Shown: piece by piece, positions 58,222 through 64,000 of the stretch
Numbering within the stretch: position 1 is the first letter of the stretch
Layout of the letters: every line of letters starts with the position of its first letter
From: Bacillota bacterium
GTDB lineage: Bacteria > Sysuimicrobiota > Sysuimicrobiia > Sysuimicrobiales > Segetimicrobiaceae
Direction of reading: 5' to 3'
NCBI GenBank assembly: GCA_021324975.1
Contig: JAJPIA010000046.1
Location: forward strand, 31,364-95,363
Length of the DNA stretch: 64,000 nucleotides
Notes under the pieces: generated by a model
The model's input: the letters and a program-made list of their open reading frames with translations, nothing else
Told to the model about the DNA's origin: nothing
Database searches by the model: none
Translations under genes and position numbers: made by a program

Positions 58222-59313
58222 CTACGCGTGCGCCACGCCGGCGCCGAGCAGGGCGTCGGCGATCTCGAAGAAGACGCGCGCCGATGCCGAATCCGGTGAC
58301 CCGATCGTGATGGGAATACCCCCGTCGCTGCCTTCGCGAATCGCGGGATCGAGCGGAATGCGGCCGAGCAACGGCGCGTCCACCATCCGCGCCAGCTCCT
58401 CGCCCCCGCCCTGTCCGAAAATGTACACGGGATCCGCCCCTGGGGACGGGACGTAGTAGGACATGTTCTCGACAACCCCGACGATGCCCATGTTGACCTT
58501 TTCGGCCATCTTGCCGGATCGGTAGGCTACGCCGGTCGCCGTGGACTGCGGCGTCGTCACGATCAACATCTCGGACCGCGGCAGAGTCTGCGCGACCGTC
58601 AGCGATACATCGCCCGTACCTGGGGGAAGATCGATCAGCAGATCGTCCACGTCTCCCCAGTGGACTTCCGTGAGAAACGTCGTCAGCGCCTTGTGCAGCA
58701 TGGGGCCTCGCCAGATGACGGCCTCGCCCTCGTTGACCATGAACCCGATCGACATGACGCGCACGCCCCAGCGCTCGAGCGGGATGATCATCTGGTCGAT
58801 GATGGTGGGGTGGCCCGACACGCCGAGCATCTTCGGGACGCTGAACCCGTACACGTCCGCGTCGACAACGCCGACGGTACGGCCCCGCTTGGCGAGCGCG
58901 GCCGCGATGTTGACGGTCACCGTGGACTTCCCGACGCCACCTTTTCCGCTCGCGATGGCGAGGATCCGCGTCTTCGACGTGGGGGCGAGCAGGGGCGATT
59001 GCCGTTGCGGGCCGGGGCGGAGCTGCGCCACGAGGGCCTGCCGTTGGTCCTGCGTCATCACGCCGAGCTGGACGTCCACGCGCTCGACGCCCGGGAGCGA
59101 CGCGACCTTGGCCTTGATCGAGTCGATGATGGTCTCCCGGAGCGGACACCCGCTGATCGTCAGCAACGCGTCGACGCGCACATCGCCGCCGCGGATCGCG
59201 ATGTCCTTGACCATGTTGAGCTCCACGATGCTGCGGTGAAGCTCGGGATCCATAACGTCACGCAGCGCCTCGAGCACCTGGTCTCGGGTCACCGCGAGCT
59301 GGCGGGCAGCCAT
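58222..59313 (-). CDS. Mrp/ApbC-type P-loop Fe-S cluster carrier
   Basis: 363 residues. Residues 5-95 are a MIP18/DUF59 domain (VLEALRDVMDPELHRSIVELNMV, TISGCPLRETI). Residues 110-355 are the ParA-like ATPase: the deviant Walker A ASGKGGVGKSTVTVNIA near 116, VGVVDADVYGFSVPKMLG, LIDLPPGTGDVSLTVAQ, and VVENMSYYV. The paired CxxC of many Mrp proteins is absent in the visible C-terminal region, as in several Terrabacteria homologues. Mrp carries Fe-S clusters to target enzymes. ATG at 59313 has GAGGAGG upstream. It heads the Fur-controlled operon. Confidence 0.93.
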   Translation of the reverse strand: MAARQLAVTRDQVLEALRDVMDPELHRSIVELNMVKDIAIRGGDVRVDALLTISGCPLRETIIDSIKAKVASLPGVERVDVQLGVMTQDQRQALVAQLRPGPQRQSPLLAPTSKTRILAIASGKGGVGKSTVTVNIAAALAKRGRTVGVVDADVYGFSVPKMLGVSGHPTIIDQMIIPLERWGVRVMSIGFMVNEGEAVIWRGPMLHKALTTFLTEVHWGDVDDLLIDLPPGTGDVSLTVAQTLPRSEMLIVTTPQSTATGVAYRSGKMAEKVNMGIVGVVENMSYYVPSPGADPVYIFGQGGGEELARMVDAPLLGRIPLDPAIREGSDGGIPITIGSPDSASARVFFEIADALLGAGVAHA

Positions 59314-59387
59314 AATTGGCCTCCTCGGGTCGTTTGGCGCGAATCAGGCCCCGGCGCGGCGATCGTGGCCGGGACCGGCGGGGGCCG

Positions 59388-59402
59388 ATGAGAGTCATTC
59401 TC
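59388..59402 (-). promoter_or_regulatory. Fur-box-like palindrome in the mrp-fur operon leader
   Basis: TGAGAGTCATTCTCA is a 15-bp inverted repeat that matches the 7-1-7 Fur consensus TGATAATNATTATCA at 12 of 15 positions. It lies just downstream of the predicted start site (about 59407), where a bound repressor would block elongation or initiation. Confidence 0.6.
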
Positions 59403-59413
59403 AACGCATTAAA

Positions 59414-59442
59414 AGCGTAGCATCGTGCCCCGAGAGCGTCAA
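59414..59442 (-). promoter_or_regulatory. promoter of the mrp-DUF169-fur-lptA-like operon
   Basis: On the minus strand TTGACG (59437-59442), 17-bp spacer, TACGCT (59414-59419). Transcription should begin near 59407, giving a leader of about 94 nt to the mrp ATG. The rest of the 326-bp gap 59314-59639 shows no gene. Confidence 0.65.
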
Positions 59443-59690
59443 GGAACGGGCCCCGGGCTCGCGCTTCGACCATCCCGCCCCCCCAGCCGCCCGTACCCGG
59501 CACTCCTTACTTCGTCCCTATCGGGACCTCGCCCAGTTCCTCCCACGCGAGCCCCGCCACCCGGGCAAATTCAGGCGCGTTTACCGGACGCAACCGGGAG
59601 CGGCTCCGCGAACCGGCGGCCCGGCCTCGAGCGACCACCGTGGCGAAGTCTGGTCCAGGAACCTGGGCCGCCGGCCGCCAATCAGGCCCC

Positions 59691-60848
59691 GTGCGGATCC
59701 TCATCAACGCGGTATCCGCCCGCATGGGCGGCTCGGCCACCCATCTTCCGAACTTCCTCACGACAGTGGGCCTGAGATACCCCTCGGACGTCTTCGTCGC
59801 CTGCGTCAACGCACGCTGGCAGGCGCCTCCGCTCCCGGCCAATGTCCGGCTGATCCGCACGCCCGAGCTGCGGGGCCGGGTTGCCCACGCCCTGTGGGAC
59901 CAATGGGGGGTGAATCGGACCGGGAGGCGGGAGCGTCCCGACGTGCTGGTCTCGCTCCTCAACTTCGGGCCGGTCCGAAGCCCCATTCCGCACGTCCTGT
60001 TCCAGCGCAACCCCGTGTATTACTGCGAATATTATCTCCAGCAGCTTACCTTCAGACAGAAGGCGGCCGTCATCGCGACCCGGGCCCTTGCGCACGCCAT
60101 CATGCGGCGTGCCCAGTGTATCGTGACCCCGTCCGCGGCGATGCGGGACATGATCCGCGCGTTCTATCCCGGGCTCCCGGAGGACCGCTTCCGCGTCGTG
60201 CCGCACGGCTTCGGCGCGGACGTGTTCCACACGGACACGCCGCTGCCCGACGCCGTTCGGGCCGCCATCGCCGGGTCGGAAGGGATCCGCCTGCTCTACG
60301 TGTCCCATGCCGCTCCCTACAAGGGCATCGAGGTGCTGCTCGAGGCCGCGCGGCTGCTCCGGGACCGCGGCATCCCGTCGACCATCTGGCTCACGATCGC
60401 CCCGGAGGACTGGCCGGAGGGCTTTCCCCGCTACCAAGCGTTCCTGGCGCGCCACGCGCTCGGGGAGCGGGTGCGAATCCTCGGCCGGGTGCCCCACGGC
60501 GCCGTGCATCACGTCTACGCCTCGGCGGACGCGTTCGTCCACCCATCACTCTGCGAGTCGTTTGCCTTCCCGCTGGTGGAGGCCATGGCCAGCGGCCTCC
60601 CGGTTATCGCCGCCGACCGTCCGCTAAATCGGGAGATGTGCGGGGACGCAGCTGTCTACTACCCGCCGCTCGACTCGGACGCGCTCGCCGGCGAGATCGC
60701 GCGGCTGCGAGGCGACGAGGCGGCGGGGCGGGCGATGGCGGAGCGAGGCCGTGCGCGGGCCGGCGCGTTCTCGTGGGTCCGGCACGTGGACGAGGTGATG
60801 GAAATCGTCCGAAACGCGGCGAACGGCCGGATTGTGGCGTCTCCGTAA
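59691..60848 (+). CDS. GT4-family glycosyltransferase
   Basis: About 385 residues, GT-B fold. N-terminal VRILINAVSARMGGSATHLPNF; C-terminal donor site with RLLYVSHAAPYKGIEVLLEAARLL near 200, ILGRVPHGAVHHVYASADAFVHPSLCESFAFPLVEAMASG near 265-305 (E-x7-E motif) and FSWVRHVDEVMEIV at the end. Retaining transferases of this type add sugars from nucleotide donors to lipid-linked glycans. GTG at 59691 is preferred because it begins the first beta-strand; GTG at 59640 would add 17 unstructured residues. Divergent from mrp. Confidence 0.9.
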   Translation: MRILINAVSARMGGSATHLPNFLTTVGLRYPSDVFVACVNARWQAPPLPANVRLIRTPELRGRVAHALWDQWGVNRTGRRERPDVLVSLLNFGPVRSPIPHVLFQRNPVYYCEYYLQQLTFRQKAAVIATRALAHAIMRRAQCIVTPSAAMRDMIRAFYPGLPEDRFRVVPHGFGADVFHTDTPLPDAVRAAIAGSEGIRLLYVSHAAPYKGIEVLLEAARLLRDRGIPSTIWLTIAPEDWPEGFPRYQAFLARHALGERVRILGRVPHGAVHHVYASADAFVHPSLCESFAFPLVEAMASGLPVIAADRPLNREMCGDAAVYYPPLDSDALAGEIARLRGDEAAGRAMAERGRARAGAFSWVRHVDEVMEIVRNAANGRIVASP

Positions 60849-60897
60849 AGGCGGACGTCAGGCGAACATCACTTGGCCCACGGCGGGGCCGCGGTAT

Positions 60898-61692
60898 TCA
60901 GGGCCAGGCTGCATTCTTTTCGCGGCGGACCACATGCCAAACCTCGCGCGCCGTCTCCACGCACGCCCAACCTAAGCATAGCCCGCCCAACACCTCCGAG
61001 GTCCAGTGGAGTTTTAGATATACGAGCGAAGCCATCATGACGGCGACGGTGCCGACGGCGAGCACGGGGGTGCGCCGGAGCGCCGTGCCCGCAAGAAACG
61101 TGGTCCGCATCGTATGCCCGGACGGAAAGCCGTAGATGGGGTACAGCCCCATCATTTGGAGAACGTGACGCCCGGTATCGCCTATCACGTAGTACGGAGC
61201 GAGACCCAGGACGCCGAAGCCCGCAACTGTGGCTCCCAGCCACAAGAACCGGGGGCGCCGACTCCCCTGGAAGATCAGCAGCGCAAGCAGGGCGAGGAAC
61301 AGCGCGGGCACGTCCGCGCCGTGTGCGCTCGTGAACGCATCGATAGGAGGCACTGCAACGACCGCCATCGGAGCCCGGTGAGCAATCAGATGCTTGGAGA
61401 ACGCGGCAAGGAGGCTAACGCCGGCGGTTCCGGAGGCAAGCCAGAGACACGCAAGCCCGTGCACCCGATCACGCCACAAGAGGAACACGGCGCCCGCAGC
61501 GGCAAGACCGAGAATGAGCACAACTGGGTCCGCGGCAGACACGATCAGCCTCCCGGGTTCGGTGACGCTCGGGATCGCATCCTCGAGCCAGGTTGTAACG
61601 ACCAAGTCGGCGTGCCGGCCCGGCGGCATGCCGGCCACGCCGGCGATCAAGCCGAATAGGATCAGCGCAGCGACCAGGCGTGCAACCGACAT
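60898..61692 (-). CDS. PAP2-superfamily membrane phosphatase-like protein
   Basis: About 264 residues, six spans. PAP2 motif elements: KHLIAHRAP near residue 100, YGFPSGHTMRTTFLAG near 195 with the catalytic His, and YLKLHWTSEVLGGLCLG near 235. In the third motif the usual Arg and the terminal Asp are missing (HWTSE rather than HxxSD), so activity or substrate may be altered. Family members dephosphorylate undecaprenyl diphosphate or phosphatidate. ATG at 61692 starts directly before the first span; ATG at 61746 adds a hydrophilic, Cys-rich stretch and lacks a ribosome site. Confidence 0.82.
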   Translation of the reverse strand: MSVARLVAALILFGLIAGVAGMPPGRHADLVVTTWLEDAIPSVTEPGRLIVSAADPVVLILGLAAAGAVFLLWRDRVHGLACLWLASGTAGVSLLAAFSKHLIAHRAPMAVVAVPPIDAFTSAHGADVPALFLALLALLIFQGSRRPRFLWLGATVAGFGVLGLAPYYVIGDTGRHVLQMMGLYPIYGFPSGHTMRTTFLAGTALRRTPVLAVGTVAVMMASLVYLKLHWTSEVLGGLCLGWACVETAREVWHVVRREKNAAWP

Positions 61693-61870
61693 CGCCTGGA
61701 AATTCGCAGCAGTTGTGCACCGCTCCTCGAAACACCACAATGGCATAGCGAAAGACGTCGCGTGCGTCCGTGTTTACGAGGAGCGCGGAGGAGAAGCGGC
61801 TGCACGTTAGAACTGTTGGCTCGGCGACGCAGCGCTCGTCTCTACCCGATTTTGGTCGAAGGTGGCCGCC

Positions 61871-62782
61871 ATGCCCGCGCTGATCTCGCGCATGTTCTTC
61901 AAGACGTTCCTTGCCCTCGACAGGGTCGGCGTGCACGTATTGCCCAAGCACTACTACAGTCCAATTCCAGATTACCAATGGCTACGGCGGCACCCGGAGA
62001 TTTGGAACCGGAGAGCTCCAATGACCGGCGTAGCATGGGAACTAGACGAACAACTCGCATCGCTCGGCCGGGTCTGTGGTCCCTACTACCATGAGGTAAA
62101 AGGGTTTCGTCTTTACGAACGATTGGCGGGGAGTGGCTGGGGCCCAGGATTTGGGCCGATCGAATCTCAAGTGCTGCATTGTTTTATGCGAGCGCTGGCG
62201 CCGCCCCGGGTCATCGAGATCGGCAGCGGCGTCTCGACCGCGTGTATGCTCCACGCCGCGGCTCTCAACGAACGGGAGGGACGGCCGAAGTCGGAGATTA
62301 CATGCATTGAGCCATACCCCAGCAGCAGCCTCAAAAGTGTTTCGGGCGTCACTTTGCTTGCGGAGGCCTGTCAGACCGTGCCAGCATCGGTATTTGCGCG
62401 CTTGCAGCCCGGCGACCTGTTGTTCGTGGACTCAAGCCATGCCGTCAGGGTCGGATCAGATGTCATTCGAATCTATCTGGAAATCATTCCCCAGCTGACG
62501 GCGGGCGTCCACATCCACGTGCATGACATCTTTCTCCCCTATATGTTCGGGCGCAGTGTGCTCCATGGATTCTACAGCTCGCAAGAAACGGCGCTATTGC
62601 TGGCGCTCCTCACCGACAACCAGCGGCTGTCCATCATCGCGTGTTTGTCCGCGCTCCACTACGACCGGCCGGACCAGATGAAGAAGGTACTCTGCGATTA
62701 CAAGCCCCAGGAAAACGTGGGAGGGCTACGAGGAAAGCATGCGCACGGGCACTTTCCGAGCAGTTGCTGGCTACGGGCTTGA
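61871..62782 (+). CDS. class I SAM-dependent methyltransferase-like protein
   Basis: About 303 residues. The N-terminal 110 residues are hydrophilic with aromatic patches (HVLPKHYYSPIPDYQWL); the Rossmann-like core starts at ALAPPRVIEIGSGVSTACML near 115, then ITCIEPYPSSSLK, LQPGDLLFVDSSHAVRVGSD and HIHVHDIFLPYMFG, the Methyltransf_24 pattern found in sugar and antibiotic O-methyltransferases. ATG at 61871 has a GAAGGTGG upstream. Codon usage is visibly less GC-rich than in neighbouring genes (TTG, AAT, ATT are used freely), hinting at recent acquisition. Its end overlaps the convergent response regulator by 12 bp. Confidence 0.83.
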   Translation: MPALISRMFFKTFLALDRVGVHVLPKHYYSPIPDYQWLRRHPEIWNRRAPMTGVAWELDEQLASLGRVCGPYYHEVKGFRLYERLAGSGWGPGFGPIESQVLHCFMRALAPPRVIEIGSGVSTACMLHAAALNEREGRPKSEITCIEPYPSSSLKSVSGVTLLAEACQTVPASVFARLQPGDLLFVDSSHAVRVGSDVIRIYLEIIPQLTAGVHIHVHDIFLPYMFGRSVLHGFYSSQETALLLALLTDNQRLSIIACLSALHYDRPDQMKKVLCDYKPQENVGGLRGKHAHGHFPSSCWLRA

Positions 62783-63535
62783 TGCTGTTCGGCGAGCGCC
62801 GCTTCTCACGTCGCGCTGACCGATCCATGGGGGGCCTTGCCCGGCTCCGCGGATCGTCGTCTCAGCCTCTAGGACGAGACCGTGTTGGATTGCGTACGCG
62901 GCAGCGTGCGCTCGATTGCGAAAACGGAGCCGCTGGTACAGCGTTCGGAGATGGCTCTTCACCGTGTATTCTGACAACAGGAACTTGGACGCGATCTCCT
63001 TGTCGCTGAGGCCGCGCGCGACCTCAACAAGGATGCCCGTCTCTCGCGGTGTCAGTGGTCGCGATTGTCGAGGCTCGACAGCCCGCGGCACAGCGGCCGG
63101 CATCGCGTTGGCGCTCGCATAAAGGTAATCGAGCATCTGCCGGGCCAAGCCCGGATTGAGCATCGTCGTCCCATTCGACACCGCGCGAATCGCCGCACAA
63201 AGGTGTGCCGGGGCGATGTCCTTGAGCACGTAACCGGCTGCACCTGCCTCGATGGCACGCTTGAACAACTCGGCGTCCGCGTACGCGGTGAGGATGAGAA
63301 TATGGATATCGGGACAGCGGGCCCGGATAGCCCGCGTCGCCTCCACCCCATCGCCTCCGGCGAGCACCACGTCCATGAGGATCACGTCCGGACGGAGGGC
63401 GATCGCTTTGGCTAGCACATCGCTCCCGCCCGCTGTTTCACCGACAACTTCGAAATCGGATTCCGCTTGCAATACGAGCCGCACCCCCGCTCGCATCAGC
63501 AGGTGATCTTCAGCCAAGAGAACCCTGACGGCCAC
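62771..63535 (-). CDS. NarL/FixJ-type response regulator
   Basis: 254 residues. Receiver domain 1-120: acidic pocket LLAEDH, phosphoacceptor Asp55 in VILMDVVLAGGDG, Thr in ILILTAYAD and Lys in GYVLKDI. LuxR-type HTH at about 158-215: LTPRETGILVEVARGLSDKE, IASKFLLSEYTVKSHLRTLY. A 35-residue linker joins them, and about 30 disordered residues follow the HTH. The start is GTG at 63535. The histidine kinase is encoded 9 bp upstream on the same strand, so the two form a two-component pair. Confidence 0.93.
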   Translation of the reverse strand: MAVRVLLAEDHLLMRAGVRLVLQAESDFEVVGETAGGSDVLAKAIALRPDVILMDVVLAGGDGVEATRAIRARCPDIHILILTAYADAELFKRAIEAGAAGYVLKDIAPAHLCAAIRAVSNGTTMLNPGLARQMLDYLYASANAMPAAVPRAVEPRQSRPLTPRETGILVEVARGLSDKEIASKFLLSEYTVKSHLRTLYQRLRFRNRAHAAAYAIQHGLVLEAETTIRGAGQGPPWIGQRDVRSGARRTASSP

Positions 63536-63543
63536 GGGAAACG

Positions 63544-64000
63544 TCAGCGACGGACGGTTTGAGGCGAAGAACCGTCACGCTGCCCAAGGGGTTGCCGGGG
63601 CGGCGGGTCAATGGGGAACACCGCGCGGACCAGGGTACCGCCGCCAGGGGCGTCCCGCATACGGAGACGACCATGCAACCGTTCGACGTGAGCCCGTATC
63701 AACGCCAGCCCCAACCCCTGTTCTCGCGCCCGGCGCAGAGCGCTAGGTCGGCCGCACCCATTGTCTACCACTTCGAGCACGAGCGCGTTCGTCCGCATGA
63801 CGAGCGTTGCGGTAATCCTCGTCGCGGCGCCGTGCCGTCTGGCGTTTGCTAACGCCTCCAGGACAACCGCCGCCACACCGGCCTCGATCGTGGGCATAGG
63901 GCCCCCGGGCAGCCCGTTGCCCGACTTGAGCACTCGGATCGTCTCGCGCGTAGATGCCAGCGCTCGCTGTGCGAGCATCGTGGCTTCTTGGGCTAACCTA
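63544..64000 (-). CDS. sensor histidine kinase, C-terminal part (runs off the window)
   Basis: The frame is open to the window edge, so only about 150 C-terminal residues are visible. They include the end of the dimerisation helix (ATMLAQRALASTRETIRVL) and an HATPase_c domain: N box EALANARRHGAATRI, G1 EVVDNGCGRP, G2 GLGLALIRAHVERLHG, then GGGTLVRAVFPI. This is the NarX/DegS-like HPK7 type that partners NarL-type regulators such as the following gene. Sensor domain and signal are outside the window. Confidence 0.88.
   Translation of the reverse strand, partial: RLAQEATMLAQRALASTRETIRVLKSGNGLPGGPMPTIEAGVAAVVLEALANARRHGAATRITATLVMRTNALVLEVVDNGCGRPSALRRAREQGLGLALIRAHVERLHGRLRMRDAPGGGTLVRAVFPIDPPPRQPLGQRDGSSPQTVRR

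Noticed and set aside
1..64000. tRNA, rRNA, CRISPR or transposase genes
   Set aside because: I looked for T-loop motifs, regular short direct repeats and DDE/tyrosine recombinase proteins and saw none; a covariance-model scan would be more decisive.

Overview
The window is about 64 kb of GC-rich bacterial chromosome carrying roughly 55 protein-coding genes and, as far as I can see, no rRNA, tRNA, CRISPR array or intact transposon. Gene content points to a free-living diderm: an LptD-like outer-membrane protein, an OstA/LptA-like periplasmic protein, an MsbA-like ABC exporter, two tandem LpxB-related glycosyltransferases, an O-antigen-ligase-like protein, heptose-type sugar enzymes and a protein with an S-layer-homology motif. 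High GC, many GTG/TTG starts, sugar ABC importers and a fused homocysteine methyltransferase/MTHFR would fit a Terrabacteria-type lineage (for example Sysuimicrobiota/CSP1-3, Armatimonadota or Deinococcota-like). That placement is inference; no marker gene here settles it.

Layout. 0.2-7.4 kb (minus): phosphohexomutase, LptD-like protein, DUF2993/LmeA-like lipid-binding protein, bifunctional homocysteine methyltransferase/MTHFR, O-antigen-ligase-like protein. 7.4-16.5 kb (plus): ABC exporter, three family-2 glycosyltransferases (the first frameshifted), a dolichyl-phosphate-mannose-synthase-like transferase, asparagine synthase, an intergenic repeat and a class I/II aminotransferase; this looks like a polysaccharide assembly locus. 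16.6-20.8 kb: orphan HicB, DUF427, nucleotide-sugar epimerase, orphan ImmA-like protein, SLH protein, alpha/beta hydrolase. 20.9-25.4 kb (minus): truncated haemoglobin, then two LpxB-like genes and a GT39 transferase in a 4-bp-overlapping operon. 25.5-30.7 kb (plus): TetR regulator, then heptose kinase-like, phosphoheptose isomerase-like, carbamoyltransferase and a propeller-like protein. 30.8-36.3 kb: two-domain cupredoxin, amidohydrolase and a sugar ABC importer. 36.4-44 kb: an unknown protein divergent from a DUF1292-Ser/Thr kinase fusion, PHP-domain protein, M48 protease, secreted PsbP-like protein, GT39-like transferase. 44-47.4 kb: Phd/VapC module, MoaD-MoaE fusion, TPR protein, XRE regulator.

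47.4-55.2 kb (minus) is one seven-gene operon: an Ugp-type importer (binding protein, two permeases, ATPase), a protein of unknown family, an RpiR/SIS regulator, and a fusion of a metallophosphoesterase with a NagD-type HAD phosphatase. I infer import and stepwise dephosphorylation of a small phosphodiester. 56-59.4 kb (minus) is an operon of Mrp-type Fe-S carrier, DUF169, Fur-family regulator and LptA-like protein, preceded by a good promoter and a Fur-box-like palindrome. 59.7-64 kb holds a GT4 transferase, PAP2-like protein, methyltransferase and a NarL-type two-component pair whose kinase runs off the edge.

Recurring signals: several start codons lie 6-8 nt after a TAnnnT -10 hexamer (leaderless mRNAs), a structured intergenic repeat occurs twice 40 kb apart, and several perfect long-stem hairpins separate operons.
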